A stretch of 64,000 nucleotides of DNA from Pirellulales bacterium (GCA_022448265.1 JAKVCC010000008.1:78777-142776), one strand, 5' to 3'. Numbered from the stretch's first letter, positions 7,593 through 18,345 are shown. The notes: generated by a model not told the origin, from the sequence alone. Made by a program: numbers and translations.

Positions 7593-10391
7593 TTAGCGAT
7601 TCTTCTTGGCCACTCGCTTCTTGGCGGTCGATTTCTTTTTGGTTACTTTCTTTTTGGTTACTTTCTTTTTGGTTACTTTCTTTTTGGTTACTTTCTTTTT
7701 CGCAACTTTTTTCTTGGGTGCTGATTTTTTCTTGGCACTTTTTTTCCTCTTCGGCGCAGGGCCCTGGGCCGCCTTGTCCGCGAGCAAGCTAACCGCCTCG
7801 TCGAAGGTGATCTCTTCGACAGTCATGCCCTTGCGAAGCGAGACGTTAGTAGCACCGTCGGTAATATAGGGACCGTAGCGGCCGTCGAGAATCTGAACCG
7901 GCTTTTCGGTCACTGGAGAGGGGTGGTCGTAGGTCCGCAGGGGCGGCTTTTTGGTTGCCCCACGGCCACGCGTTTTAGGTTGGGCCAGCAGATTCAGCGA
8001 TTGCTGTAGCGTGACGTCGAGCGGCGAAATTTCCGCCGGCAGCGAACGGGTTTCATCGCCACACTTAACATATGGACCATATCGCCCGTTATACGCCATC
8101 ACCTCCTGGCCGCTACGCGGGTCAGGTTTTTCTTCGCCTTCTTTATTCCTAACCGGCGGCATTGGCGGATGATCGCCAAGATTTCTCGGCAGAGAAAGCA
8201 GCTTGAGGGCGGTTTCGAAATCGATCTCCTCGGGATTCATGCCCTTGAGCAGACCCGCATTTTGCGGTTTCTCTTCATCCTCCGTCGAACCTCGCTGGAT
8301 GTAGGGGCCAAAACGTCCGGTTTTCAGATAGACCGGCTTGCCCGTCTCGGGACAAGAACCTAGCGGCTCATCGGCCAATTGCGCCTGCTTCAGCAGTTTG
8401 AGCGCCGCCTCCAGCGTCACTTCGTCGGGCGGCGTTTCGTCCTTGAGCGAGGCGGTACGATCACCCTGTTCGACGTAGGGCGAGTAGCGCCCTACGCGAA
8501 CGTAGACCTCAGGCCCCGCCTCCGGAGTACCGATGTAGATGCGGCTGATTTTGGCCGGATCGATCTCGTCAATCTTGTTCTCCAGTTGTTTCTTCAGTCC
8601 CGGTGCGCCATTGCCAAAGTAAAACTTATCCAGGTACTCAACATGCCCCTGTTCGCCGCGGCTAATCGCATCGAGATCATCTTCCATCTGGGCAGTAAAC
8701 TGATAGTCGACCAGCCCGCCCAGGTTTTCTTCCAGGAGCGTGACAACGGAAAATGCAATCCAAGTTGGCACCAGCGCCCCGCCCTTTTTGAACACATAGT
8801 TCCGTGCCAAAATCGTATCGATAATGGAGGCATAGGTACTCGGACGTCCAATGCCCCGTTCCTCGAGCGCCTTGGTGAGTGCCGCCTCGCTATAACGTCC
8901 GGGCGGTTGTGTGCTGTGTTCCTTGGCCGCTAGGGCAGTGCAAGTGAGCCCATCGCCGACCTCCAAATTCGGCAACGATTTCTCTTGGTCGGCTAATTCG
9001 GCATTGGGATCGTCCGATCCCTCGACATAGGCTCGCAGGTAGCCGGGAAAGTCAATCGTCTTGCCACTGACCTGAAAAATACAACCTTCGCCCTCGATGG
9101 TGACAACGATTCGCCTGCCCCGCGAATCGGCCATCTGGCTGGCAATCGTCCGTTTCCATATCAACTCAAACAGCCGGAATTCATCGGTCCCCAGGCTCAC
9201 CTTCATCACCTCGGGTAATTCAAATGGATGTCCGGCCGGACGAATGGCTTCATGCGCCTCTTGGGCGTTCTTGACCTTCGACTTGTAGGTACGCGGCTCC
9301 GCGGGCAAATAGTCGGCGCCATAATTTGCATCAACGAGTTTGCGGGCATCTTCGACCGCCACCTTAGCCAGGTTGGTCGAGTCGGTACGCATGTAAGTGA
9401 TGTGGCCGTTTTCATAAAGGCTCTGGGCCACCTGCATCGTGCGCCGCGCGGTGAAGCCGAGTTTCCGGTTCGACTCTTGCTGCATTGTACTAGTGGTAAA
9501 TGGCGGGTAAGGCCTGGTGGTATACGGCTTCTCTTCAATCGACTTTACCCGAAAATCTCCGCCTCGAATCCGTTCGGCTAGACTGTGGGCGGCGTCGCCG
9601 TCAAGCAACATTAACTCAGAATTTTTCAGTTTGCCGGTCTGCGAATCAAAATCCTTGCCGGTAGGGATCTTCCGGCCTTCCACCGACATCAGGGGCGCGT
9701 CTAGCGCCTGGCCACCCGCTTTGGCGAACGTGCCGAGCAAGTCCCACCAACTGCCCGAAACAAACGCCATTCGCTCCCGTTCGCGCTCAACAATCAGCCG
9801 CACTGCCACGCTCTGAACACGGCCTGCCGAAAGCCTTGGGCGCACTTTCCTCCAGAGCAGGGGTGAGACTTCGTAACCGAACAAGCGGTCGAGAATGCGG
9901 CGCGTTTCCTGGGCGCGAACCAATCCCTCGTCAACATCGCGGGGGCCTTCCATCGCAGTCTGAATCGCGGCCTTGGTGATTTCATGAAAGACTAGCCGGT
10001 GTACGGGCACTTTGGGTTTGAGCAATTCCAGCAAATGCCAGCTAATGGCCTCTCCCTCGCGGTCTTCGTCGGTTGCCAGATAAAGGGCACTTGATTTCGC
10101 TAGCTTTTCTTTGAGCAACTTGATGTGCTTGGTCTTACCGGGAGGGACCACATAGATGGGCGTGAAGTTGTCGTTCACGTTCACCCCCAAATTCGACCAG
10201 GATTCGCCTTTGTACTTGGCCGGAATCTGTTTGGCCCCTTGCGGCAGATCGCGCACGTGGCCAATACTCGCCTCGACCACAAAACCCTTACCCAGGTACT
10301 TGGCAATGGTCTTGGCCTTGGCAGGCGATTCAACGATGACTAGGACTTGGCCACCCGACTTTTGGGCCTGGGCCGCTTTCTTCTTTCCCAT
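7593..10391 (-). CDS. topA: DNA topoisomerase I
   Basis: Type IA topoisomerase relaxing negative supercoils. Toprim domain VLVIVESPAKAKTI (residues 16-29) with the acidic ATDEDREGEA (106-115); active-site Tyr333 in HITYMRTDSTN; RPRLSAGRVQSVAVRL in the core. The C-terminal part has several topoisomerase C-terminal repeats (GRYGPYV-type) and no Cys4 zinc fingers. It ends in a lysine-rich tail encoded partly by a 15-bp tandem repeat (7636-7695). 932 residues. Divergent from the SurA-like gene at 10678. Confidence 0.97.
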   Translation of the reverse strand: MGKKKAAQAQKSGGQVLVIVESPAKAKTIAKYLGKGFVVEASIGHVRDLPQGAKQIPAKYKGESWSNLGVNVNDNFTPIYVVPPGKTKHIKLLKEKLAKSSALYLATDEDREGEAISWHLLELLKPKVPVHRLVFHEITKAAIQTAMEGPRDVDEGLVRAQETRRILDRLFGYEVSPLLWRKVRPRLSAGRVQSVAVRLIVERERERMAFVSGSWWDLLGTFAKAGGQALDAPLMSVEGRKIPTGKDFDSQTGKLKNSELMLLDGDAAHSLAERIRGGDFRVKSIEEKPYTTRPYPPFTTSTMQQESNRKLGFTARRTMQVAQSLYENGHITYMRTDSTNLAKVAVEDARKLVDANYGADYLPAEPRTYKSKVKNAQEAHEAIRPAGHPFELPEVMKVSLGTDEFRLFELIWKRTIASQMADSRGRRIVVTIEGEGCIFQVSGKTIDFPGYLRAYVEGSDDPNAELADQEKSLPNLEVGDGLTCTALAAKEHSTQPPGRYSEAALTKALEERGIGRPSTYASIIDTILARNYVFKKGGALVPTWIAFSVVTLLEENLGGLVDYQFTAQMEDDLDAISRGEQGHVEYLDKFYFGNGAPGLKKQLENKIDEIDPAKISRIYIGTPEAGPEVYVRVGRYSPYVEQGDRTASLKDETPPDEVTLEAALKLLKQAQLADEPLGSCPETGKPVYLKTGRFGPYIQRGSTEDEEKPQNAGLLKGMNPEEIDFETALKLLSLPRNLGDHPPMPPVRNKEGEEKPDPRSGQEVMAYNGRYGPYVKCGDETRSLPAEISPLDVTLQQSLNLLAQPKTRGRGATKKPPLRTYDHPSPVTEKPVQILDGRYGPYITDGATNVSLRKGMTVEEITFDEAVSLLADKAAQGPAPKRKKSAKKKSAPKKKVAKKKVTKKKVTKKKVTKKKVTKKKSTAKKRVAKKNR
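7636..7695 (-). repeat. 15-bp tandem repeat in the topA 3' end
   Basis: Four identical units of TTTTTGGTTACTTTC on the plus strand, each encoding a KKKVT-like pentapeptide on the minus strand. The fifth unit diverges (TTTTTCGCAAC). Exactly in frame, so changes in copy number alter tail length without a frameshift. Confidence 0.95.
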
Positions 10392-10677
10392 ATTGTTATC
10401 TTTCCATCTTCCTTTTCCCCAAGTTCCTATTTTCCCCTGGCCCTGTTCCCCCTGGTGCTATTCCCCTGGTGCTGGGCTGTGTGTTAACGGCAATTTGGAT
10501 TTCTGCCGGTTTTTGCCTCTACGCCTGTCCACCACTCATTGGGATTGCATTTAGGCCGATCTGCCATAGAATCACGGGCCGCTTCGGTAAGCGCACATTG
10601 GTTCGTCAATCATTACTGCTGCACCGGTTGGGCTGTCAAGTGCTTCCAACCGGACAAAATCGGTCCCAGAAGCCTGT

Positions 10678-13128
10678 ATGGCCAGCCCATTTTACTATTT
10701 TCGCAAGCATCAGAAGGCTTTTTTAGCAGTTGCAGCGGTGCTTGCTATGGTGATCTTCGTTTTTGCGGACCTGTTGAGCAGTGCCGTTTTATCTTCTCGC
10801 GGAAAAGACCCCCGCTCCGATATGACGGTGGCCACCTGGAATGGCGGCTCGATGACAGGGCAGGAATTGCATGGGCTCACGCAGCGTCGGCTTTTCATCA
10901 GTCGCATACTCACAGATTTGAAAGAATCCGGAGCGCGGCGGGTGTTTGACAAGGGTGGAAGTCCCATGGAGCCGACCGTTCCAAGTTTTATCCTGCCGAA
11001 AAACGCCACCATAGACAACATAAGCAGCGTTTGCATATCTAACCGCATTCTAGCTCAACTCGCGCAGGAAGCCGGTATTGCGGTTAGCGATGATCAGATC
11101 AATCACTATCTGAAAGAGATTAGTTTTGGCCAACTTGGCGCACAAGAAATCCAGCTCGCGCTGCGCAGCGGTCGTCAAGGCGATCTGCGGCAGTCGGAAG
11201 AGTGGCTGTTTTCTGGCCTGCGAGAAATGCTACTAGCTAACACCTATCGCTCCAGCTACTCCTCAGCCCTGCGTTGTGTGACGCCCGAACAGCGATGGCA
11301 GGATTGGCGGCGCGTGAACGAGCGCATCTCGGTGGAAGCGGCCATATTGCCAGCGGAACATTTTGTCGCGATGGTCCCCGAGCCTGACGAAATTGAAGTC
11401 GAAGCGTTCTACGATCAATACAAGAATGAAATAGGCGGGGGTCAGCAACTCGTAATGGGGCGCCCACTCCCCACCCGGCAACCAGGATTCAAAGAACCTC
11501 GCCGCGTGCGACTTCAATATCTTCTGGGCGAGCTTGCCCCCAAAGCCGAAGAAGTTTCCGACAGCATCTCAGAAGAAGAAATTGTCGACTACTACGAAAA
11601 AAACAAGCAACAGGATTTTGTCGAACGCAAAGCTCCGGCAGCCGAGGACGTAGCGGAAACCGTGGATGCGACCGATACGAAAACGGACGAAAGCAGCGAA
11701 GCTTCGACCGACACCAAGGTCGCCCCAGAGACCGGCGCCGGGACTGATTCGGAGACAGATTCACAGCCTGACGAAGAGACCAACGCTGCAACTGATGAGG
11801 AAAGTGGCGCTGAAGTCGGTGCGAAGTCTGCAGAAAATGCTGAAGACGGTCCACCAGCCCAAGACAACTCTTCGAGTCGCGTCCGTCGCGCCGGTCCGTT
11901 CCGATTGGTGGCTACAGAGGACGAGACGGATTCAGACAGGGAAGACGCTGACGAAGAGGGGGAAACCCGTGTAGCAGACGGGGCACTAGAATCCGACTCC
12001 GATCAACCACCGCCGGCGTTACCAGACGCGCCGGTGACGCCAGATAGTGAAAACGCCAATAGCGAGAACGGCGGCGACAGCGGTGGCGCCGTGGAGTCGC
12101 CTGCCGATCAGCCGGACGACGAAGCTGTGGAGTACGTCCCCCTGGAGAGTGTTCGGGATCAAATTCGCCGCCAGTTGGCTAACAAAAAAGGGGCCGTAGA
12201 ACTCGAGCGAATTGCCCACCGTGCCAACGGCCGATTGGAGACGGAATACCAACCCTATGGCCTCCAGGTAGCCGAGGCCAAGGACCAAAAGAGCGATCCG
12301 CCTCCGCCTCCACCAAATCTTCAAGACTTGGCTGCCATGGCAAAAGAAATGGGGCTTGTCCACGAAACAACCATATTGCTTTCGTATCGCGCGCTAGCCG
12401 ACACCCACGTCGGAGCAGCAACCGATGCACAAGGACAGGCCTTAAACAATGGACAAAGACAAGCCTTAAGCGTCAGGCAGGCCGCTTTCACAACATTGGA
12501 TTTGTTCAAGCCCTTTCTTGCCAAAGATCTGGACGGCAATTGGTATGTGGTGATCAAAACAGAAGACCGGGCAGCCCGCGTCCCCCCGCTTGACGAAATT
12601 CGTGACCAGGTCGTTGACGCCTGGAAAAAACGTGAGGCAGCCAGGTTGGCGCTGGAGGAGGCAGAGCAACTTGCAAAAAATGCAGAGCAGGCGGGCAGTA
12701 CGCTCGACCATTTTTTTGCCGGCAAAAAATTCAAGACTGTGACCACCGACATGTTTAGCTGGCTGACCTTTGGTCCGATCCCGCTGGAGTATCAACAGCG
12801 GCCGCCTCAACTAGGCGAGGCGCCGCCTTTGCAATCGGTGGGGACAGAATTCATGACCAAGGCTTTTCAATTGGAGTCGGAAAAAGTCGTGGCCATGCTC
12901 AACCACGATCAATCCCAGGCCTACGTCATACGGCTTGCCAGCCGTGAACAGACCTTGGCACAGCTCCGCCAGCAGTTTCTTGTCGATGCCAACAGTTCGA
13001 TTGCCAGCTACATCATGACGGGTTTGCGCGCCCGAAATGCGCAAACCTCGCTGGAAACACGACTGAGAGATCGTGTGCAACTCGACGAGAAGCTGAATGA
13101 GTACCTTCGGGGGGATGCGGAACCGTAA
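10678..13128 (+). CDS. SurA/PpiD-like exported protein with acidic insert
   Basis: 816-residue protein with an N-terminal transmembrane anchor (residues about 13-37, AFLAVAAVLAMVIFVFADLL) followed by a SurA/PpiD-type helical chaperone domain, e.g. SNRILAQLAQEAGIAVSDDQI. Residues about 315-480 are strongly acidic and Ser/Thr/Pro-rich. After it come coiled-coil-like segments (RDQVVDAWKKREAARLALEE). A parvulin (PPIC) domain is not evident to me. Probably a membrane-anchored folding factor for exported proteins; this is inferred from architecture. Divergent from topA with 286 bases between. Confidence 0.7.
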   Translation: MASPFYYFRKHQKAFLAVAAVLAMVIFVFADLLSSAVLSSRGKDPRSDMTVATWNGGSMTGQELHGLTQRRLFISRILTDLKESGARRVFDKGGSPMEPTVPSFILPKNATIDNISSVCISNRILAQLAQEAGIAVSDDQINHYLKEISFGQLGAQEIQLALRSGRQGDLRQSEEWLFSGLREMLLANTYRSSYSSALRCVTPEQRWQDWRRVNERISVEAAILPAEHFVAMVPEPDEIEVEAFYDQYKNEIGGGQQLVMGRPLPTRQPGFKEPRRVRLQYLLGELAPKAEEVSDSISEEEIVDYYEKNKQQDFVERKAPAAEDVAETVDATDTKTDESSEASTDTKVAPETGAGTDSETDSQPDEETNAATDEESGAEVGAKSAENAEDGPPAQDNSSSRVRRAGPFRLVATEDETDSDREDADEEGETRVADGALESDSDQPPPALPDAPVTPDSENANSENGGDSGGAVESPADQPDDEAVEYVPLESVRDQIRRQLANKKGAVELERIAHRANGRLETEYQPYGLQVAEAKDQKSDPPPPPPNLQDLAAMAKEMGLVHETTILLSYRALADTHVGAATDAQGQALNNGQRQALSVRQAAFTTLDLFKPFLAKDLDGNWYVVIKTEDRAARVPPLDEIRDQVVDAWKKREAARLALEEAEQLAKNAEQAGSTLDHFFAGKKFKTVTTDMFSWLTFGPIPLEYQQRPPQLGEAPPLQSVGTEFMTKAFQLESEKVVAMLNHDQSQAYVIRLASREQTLAQLRQQFLVDANSSIASYIMTGLRARNAQTSLETRLRDRVQLDEKLNEYLRGDAEP

Positions 13129-13699
13129 GGGGCCGCGACTAGCGCCAACGGCTCAGGCCCCGAAACCCTGCTGTGCCTACCGTTCTACTACAATTTCTTG
13201 CTATTTCACTCTTTCTACTGGGTTCCCGCCGCAGTACGTTTGGCAGTCTGGCGTGCCACACAATACGGCAGTGAGATGCACGCGGACTCGACTCAGTTAC
13301 GCCGACAATGTTGGGGTGACGTCGTGTGCGGTGTTAATTGCGTCCCCCGCCGCGCGATCACCGAAACATGACCCGAGCACAAAGGGCAAGAAGAAACGCC
13401 TCAAGATTGCTAGTGATCCAGCAGAAAGACTCCAAACGCTTTCGGATTGAGACAGATTGACTAGCAATGCCTCATGGCGCCACTAAAATCACACACAGGT
13501 CCAAAGCGGGGAAATGGGGCCCCTCAGTTGGGCATTACAAGTGAATTTTTGAAGTTTCTAAAAAAATACCAAGCTAAGGTATCCGGCCGGGAAGCACCAG
13601 GTCCTGGCGGGTCCACTATTATCCCTGGCAAGTGCAGATCGATGGAACTGGTGAGCTCGCGAAACCGTAGCCCTGGAGATGCCATCCACTTGGAAGGCT
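13129..13699. other. Convergent intergenic region between SurA-like gene and glgB
   Basis: About 570 bases between converging stops. Short frames exist but none has a ribosome binding site plus sensible composition. No tRNA, repeat or clear hairpin terminator recognised. Confidence 0.35.
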
Positions 13700-15922
13700 T
13701 CAGACGCGGCGTGGCTTGAACACGCTCACCGCCAGTGGCGGAATTGTAAACTCAGCCGAGAAGGGGCGGCCGTGGCTTTCTTGCTGCACGGCTTGAACAC
13801 CGGGGCCGTTACCGACGTTACTGCCGCCGTAGCAGGTAGAGTCAGTATTGAAGATTTCGTCGTACCATCCCCCCTCGGGGAGGCCGAGGCGGTAGTTGTT
13901 CCGGACGACTGGGGTAAAGTTGCATGCGACTATCACGAAATCGCTTGGATTTTTTGCGCGGCGAAGATACGCCAGCACACTGTCAGTATGATTTTGGCTG
14001 TCGATCCAATCGAAGCCCTGATCTTCAAAATCAACCTCGTGTAGTGCCGGTTCGCGCCGATAGATCCCATTGAGGTCGGCGACCAACTTTTGCATCCCTT
14101 GGTGGGATTCCGACTGAAGTAGATCCCACTGCAGTTCTTGATCACAATTCCATTCGTTCCACTGGGCAATTTCGTTACCCATGAACTGCAGTTTCTTGCC
14201 AGGGTGTGTCCATTGGTATCCATACAGAAGCCGGAGATTGGCAAAGCGCTGCCACAAGTCGCCGGACATCTGTTCGAGAAGCGAGCCTTTGCCATGCACC
14301 ACTTCGTCGTGGGAAAAGGGAAGTGCAAAGTTCTCGGCGAAAGCGTAGACCAGCGAGAACGTCAACTCGTCGTGATGATAACCTCGGTGGATTGGCTCAT
14401 ACCGCATATAGCGGAGAGTATCGTTCATCCAACCCATATTCCATTTGATGCTAAAGCCGAGTCCGCCCACGTAGGTTGGACGGGAAACGCCTTCCCACGC
14501 GGTTGATTCCTCAGCAATAGTCAGCGTCCCCGGGTATTGCAAATGAACTTGCTCGTTGAATTCCTTGATAAATGAAATGGCGGCCAAATTTTCCCGGCCA
14601 CCATCTTCGTTGGGTATCCAATCTCCGTCTTCACGGCTGTAGTCCAGGTACAGCATCGAAGCGACCGCGTCGACGCGGAGCCCGTCAATGTGGTACTTGT
14701 CGAGCCAAAAGAGGGCGTTGGCCAGCAGGAAGTTACAAACCTCGTTGCGGCCGTAGTTGAAGATTTTAGTTCCCCAGTCCGGATGTTCGCCCTGCCGCGG
14801 GTCGGCATGCTCATAAAGAGCAGTTCCGTCAAAGAGATCCAGACCGTGGCTATCTTTGGGGAAATGGGCCGGGACCCAGTCGATGAGCACCCCAATTCCG
14901 TTTTGGTGGCAATGATCGACGAAGTACTTGAAGTCGTCGGGCGATCCATAACGACTTGTAGCAGCATAGTAGCCGACGGTTTGGTAGCCCCAACTGCCGG
15001 TAAAAGGATGCTCGCTCACCGGCATGAGTTCCAGATGCGTGTAGCCCAACTGTTGGCAATACTCGACCAACTGGTGGGCCAATTCTCGATAGTTCATCCA
15101 TTGGCCATCGCCATTGTGGTTGGACCGCCAACTACCCAAATGCACCTCGTAGATCGACATCGGGGCATCCAGTCCATTATTGCGATTGCGCGTAGCCATC
15201 CATTCGGCGTCCCCCCACTGGTACGCATTCAGGTCCACTACGATATTGGCGGTTCGCGGCGGGACCTCGGCGGCAAATCCATAGGGGTCGCATTTCTCGA
15301 CAACGTTTCCGCCACGACTCTTCACCGAAAACTTGTAAAGCGTTCCGAGGGGGAGTTCTGGGACAAACAACTCCCAGATGCCACCAGTACGGTGCTTTTG
15401 CATCGCGTGCGTGCGACGATCCCAATTGTTAAAATCTCCGACGATGCTAACGCTTTCGGCGTTGGGAGCCCACACCGCAAAGTTGATACCCGTGATCCCG
15501 CCAACATCTCGGCGATGAGCGCCCAACCGCTCATAACAGTCCCAATGCCGCCCCTCACCCAGCAGGTGCAAATCGTAGTCTGAAAGAAGCGGCGGAAAGG
15601 CATAGGGATCGTGCATAGTCGACTGCTCGCCTACTTTGTTGATGGCCCGAAACTGGTAAAAGGGGCCTGAACTCGGATCTTCTATTCCTGGGGTGCATAT
15701 CGCTTCGAACAACCCGGCCGGATGGATCCGCCGCATGGGCTTTGACAGCCCGCGTTTAGAATCCACGAGCCACACTTGCTGCGAGTCCGGCAGGTAGGCC
15801 CTCACCGCCACAACCCTGCGACCATCCTCGACGATTTCATGCGGCCCCAAAACCGTGCCCGGATTCTCGTGGTATCCACCGATCAGCGGGGCAATTGTCT
15901 TGACGTCAACCTGGGTACGCAC
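13700..15922 (-). CDS. glgB: 1,4-alpha-glucan branching enzyme
   Basis: Introduces alpha-1,6 branches in glycogen. N-terminal CBM48 modules ([20 protein letters not shown] around residues 148-167), then a GH13 barrel: [10 protein letters not shown], the catalytic nucleophile Asp about residue 418 in [11 protein letters not shown], the acid/base Glu in TIAEESTAW, and [12 protein letters not shown]. The long form (740 residues) with an additional N-terminal module is typical. No other glycogen genes are nearby, so it stands alone. Convergent with the SurA-like gene. Confidence 0.97.
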   Translation of the reverse strand: MRTQVDVKTIAPLIGGYHENPGTVLGPHEIVEDGRRVVAVRAYLPDSQQVWLVDSKRGLSKPMRRIHPAGLFEAICTPGIEDPSSGPFYQFRAINKVGEQSTMHDPYAFPPLLSDYDLHLLGEGRHWDCYERLGAHRRDVGGITGINFAVWAPNAESVSIVGDFNNWDRRTHAMQKHRTGGIWELFVPELPLGTLYKFSVKSRGGNVVEKCDPYGFAAEVPPRTANIVVDLNAYQWGDAEWMATRNRNNGLDAPMSIYEVHLGSWRSNHNGDGQWMNYRELAHQLVEYCQQLGYTHLELMPVSEHPFTGSWGYQTVGYYAATSRYGSPDDFKYFVDHCHQNGIGVLIDWVPAHFPKDSHGLDLFDGTALYEHADPRQGEHPDWGTKIFNYGRNEVCNFLLANALFWLDKYHIDGLRVDAVASMLYLDYSREDGDWIPNEDGGRENLAAISFIKEFNEQVHLQYPGTLTIAEESTAWEGVSRPTYVGGLGFSIKWNMGWMNDTLRYMRYEPIHRGYHHDELTFSLVYAFAENFALPFSHDEVVHGKGSLLEQMSGDLWQRFANLRLLYGYQWTHPGKKLQFMGNEIAQWNEWNCDQELQWDLLQSESHQGMQKLVADLNGIYRREPALHEVDFEDQGFDWIDSQNHTDSVLAYLRRAKNPSDFVIVACNFTPVVRNNYRLGLPEGGWYDEIFNTDSTCYGGSNVGNGPGVQAVQQESHGRPFSAEFTIPPLAVSVFKPRRV

Positions 15923-16032
15923 GGCACTGGCCCTTGCTAGCAGTCTGTTGTACTTGAAATGCTGCTACTTCGCCCGTCAAAAATGGAGTCCGAGCTGTTA
16001 AATCGCGGGTTCCAAACGGGAGCATCCTCCGT

Positions 16033-16635
16033 TTAGGCCGAGGCTCCCAGCGCCTCCCGCAACGACCGCGGAAAAATTCGCCAGCGCGAAACGTTGTGAC
16101 CAACTCCCCGATGCAAGGAGGAAGGACGTCTGTCCCTGACAGAAATTCGCGCGCGCCCCGCAGGAATCACCGCCTCTGCCACAATGGGCTCCGGTAATGG
16201 ATCGAGTGACGAAGCGGAGCAATCCAATGCGGCGTCGTCAAAGTGCCAGGCCTGGCAGTCGACCTGATGAAACTCCGAGGCACGACTGACCCGCTGCCAA
16301 AGATCGTGATCGCGGACGTTGACAATTTTCCCGAACCGCTCCCACCGCCAATTATTGGCTCGCCACTCATCAAGTCCCAATTTCATGCCGCGACTCACGT
16401 AGCGGCTTTTGGTTACTAGCGTAACGCGGGCAGATCCCTCAAGTGCTTCGAGGCCGCGCACCACCGCCAACAGCTCCAGCCGTTCGCCGCAGACGGCCTC
16501 CTCGGTGTCGGACGCCGAAAAACGGCGCTGCGTATCAAGATCCTGGAGTACAAACCGCCAGGTTTGGCATGTACGACGATTACGGCTTGCTTCGGCAAAA
16601 AGCAAGTAGTGGGGAGATTTGGACATCATGTGCAT
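16033..16635 (-). CDS. RNase H-fold protein with degenerate active site
   Basis: 200-residue protein whose residues 10-135 align with RNase HI: GERLELLAVVRGLEAL, VTLVTKSRYVSRGM, DHDLWQRVSRASEFHQVDCQAWH. Of the RNase HI acidic residues, D10 appears as Glu15, E48 is kept (Glu54), D70 is Lys76 (TKS instead of TDS), and the final NExCD motif is absent. The remaining 65 residues are unlike RNase H. Likely not an active nuclease; it may bind RNA/DNA hybrids or have another role. The start may be the ATG of M4 (16626). Both neighbours read on the same strand. Confidence 0.65.
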   Translation of the reverse strand: MHMMSKSPHYLLFAEASRNRRTCQTWRFVLQDLDTQRRFSASDTEEAVCGERLELLAVVRGLEALEGSARVTLVTKSRYVSRGMKLGLDEWRANNWRWERFGKIVNVRDHDLWQRVSRASEFHQVDCQAWHFDDAALDCSASSLDPLPEPIVAEAVIPAGRARISVRDRRPSSLHRGVGHNVSRWRIFPRSLREALGASA

Positions 16636-16988
16636 TGCACACAGCGCACCAGCGCTGCGGTCTTCATTGGGCCGGGAGCATCAAGCGTCAGCTGCTTCGG
16701 TACTCCACTTCGAGGATGAATGCGACACGCGTCCAATGCGCGCCCGGACAAAAACCTTGGTTCTGTCCGAAATAGTTCATCGGTAAATTGCCCGCAGCTT
16801 CTCCAGTTTATAATGGCCCGTTTTTTTCTTGACTTTCCCCCTTAGACCGGCTGGCTTAGGCGCGCTTCGGTGTGCCCAGCCACAGAAATGCTTCTTTCGT
16901 CTGGGTAGTCCTATCGTCGCTATTGCTGCGACTAAACTACATTGACGTCTCGGTTGATTCGCTTTTGAGCCTCATTGAACGTGACCGG
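16636..16988. other. Gap upstream of the RNase H-fold gene
   Basis: About 350 bases, no gene supported. A TATAAT at 16809-16814 (plus strand) has TTGCCC 15 bases before it, but no gene follows on that strand, so I do not call a promoter. Confidence 0.3.
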
Positions 16989-18317
16989 TCAGCAATTTGC
17001 TGTCGACTTAGTGGCCTCAGTAACCAAAGCCGGAAGGTCGTCGAGTGCGGCAATGTCTGCAGCGATGCGCGGATGCGCGAAGATGCGGACCCGTTTTACA
17101 TAGTCGTCGAATTGTCGCCGGGCAAGCGTTTCGACCACAGGAGAAATCTCTCCGAGCGGGCGGTAGCAATCCTCCTTTGCAAAATGGACGCCGATTTGGA
17201 ACTGCACCTCCAGTTTGACGGGCGGGGCATCGAACAAAACCTCGTGCGGGGCAACCTTCCGTCCCAGGGCACTGGCGGCAAGCTGCGCAACATTGGTGGC
17301 ACATCGGACTAACCACGTAAACGGCTTGCGCGCAAGTCGCTGGTAGAGCTCGGGCTCTTGGAACAAGCTGTACCCGGCAACCCTTTTGTAGAGTCGCCGG
17401 GAAGGGCCAAACAGACCGTCGAGCAATTCGTAAGCCGGCCCCTCGCCGGCACTGGCCAGCATCTGATCGATGAAGGGCCGCTCGGTCAATGCAAACAAAG
17501 ATTGGGGTTCAAGTCGGTCGTGGAGCAGCACAAAGGCCCGTTGGAACATCGCCGTGGCAGAGCGGACCGCGTGATGCCAATAGACCTCGCTAAACATGAC
17601 GTAGCGGGCAAATACCATCATCTCTGCTGCGGTCTTGCCCTTTTCCGAGATCGCCAATCGATGGGCATGCTCGTCGAGACAAAGGCTCTGAATCAGGCGG
17701 GCTTGGTCAAAATTTCTGCCATAGGGAACGCCTGCATGAAGACTGTCGCGCATCAGGTAGTCCATCTTATCGACATCAATGGGACCCGAGAGCAAACTCT
17801 GCAAAATCTTTCCAGTCGGCCCTTTCCCCTTGCCAGTCAGCATGGCCAAGACTTCGTCTGGATCGATTTTCCATTCACGCACCAGCACCTCGGCGATTTC
17901 GCCTTCCTGCAAAAAGCGCCGAGCAAATTCCTCGTGCCGCGGCAATCCCGGCAGCGCCATATCTTCCAGCGGATGACAAAAAGGCCAATGGCCTACGTCG
18001 TGCAGCAAAGCCGCAACCAGGAAATGCTCGGCGTCGCGAGGCTCGACCACTGCCGCAAAGCGAGAATCCTCTGCCAGACGATCCAGAAACAACAGCGCCA
18101 TCCGGTAGACGCCAAGCGAGTGTTCAAAACGCGTATGGTTGGCCGCAGGGTACACAAGGCTTACCAGCCCAAGTTGGCTGATCTGAGCCAATCGCCGGAA
18201 CGCCGGTGTGTCAATCAGATTTCTGACCCTGGGTGTCACCGGTACGTCAAGTTCGGGGGGAATGCGCAACACTCCGCAACGGCTACGCAACGCGGCAATT
18301 TCAGGAATGGTTCGCAT
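16989..18317 (-). CDS. HD superfamily phosphohydrolase
   Basis: 442-residue HD-domain protein resembling the dGTPase/SAMHD1-like group. Metal-binding signatures: NHTRFEHSLGVYRM (first His and Arg-x-x-His) and AALLHDVGHWPFCHPLED (HD motif). PIDVDKMDYLMRDSLHAGV supplies the later Asp typical of this group. Substrate cannot be deduced; a nucleotide or nucleic-acid phosphate is likely from family knowledge. Starts 20 bases from the stop of the zinc-ribbon membrane protein gene, so both belong to a minus-strand run from 19556. Confidence 0.88.
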   Translation of the reverse strand: MRTIPEIAALRSRCGVLRIPPELDVPVTPRVRNLIDTPAFRRLAQISQLGLVSLVYPAANHTRFEHSLGVYRMALLFLDRLAEDSRFAAVVEPRDAEHFLVAALLHDVGHWPFCHPLEDMALPGLPRHEEFARRFLQEGEIAEVLVREWKIDPDEVLAMLTGKGKGPTGKILQSLLSGPIDVDKMDYLMRDSLHAGVPYGRNFDQARLIQSLCLDEHAHRLAISEKGKTAAEMMVFARYVMFSEVYWHHAVRSATAMFQRAFVLLHDRLEPQSLFALTERPFIDQMLASAGEGPAYELLDGLFGPSRRLYKRVAGYSLFQEPELYQRLARKPFTWLVRCATNVAQLAASALGRKVAPHEVLFDAPPVKLEVQFQIGVHFAKEDCYRPLGEISPVVETLARRQFDDYVKRVRIFAHPRIAADIAALDDLPALVTEATKSTANC

Positions 18318-18345
18318 TGAAACTACGTGATTTGGTCGGCTGTAG

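Noticed and set aside
7636..7695. CRISPR-like periodicity
   Set aside because: 15-bp units without spacers; it is coding repeat in topA.
13129..13699. Small frames in the convergent gap before glgB
   Set aside because: No start signals or protein-like composition.
16809..16814. TATAAT box
   Set aside because: Spacing to TTGCCC is 15, and no plus-strand gene follows.
16872..17312. 146-codon plus-strand frame antisense to the HD gene
   Set aside because: Shadow of the well-supported minus-strand HD protein.
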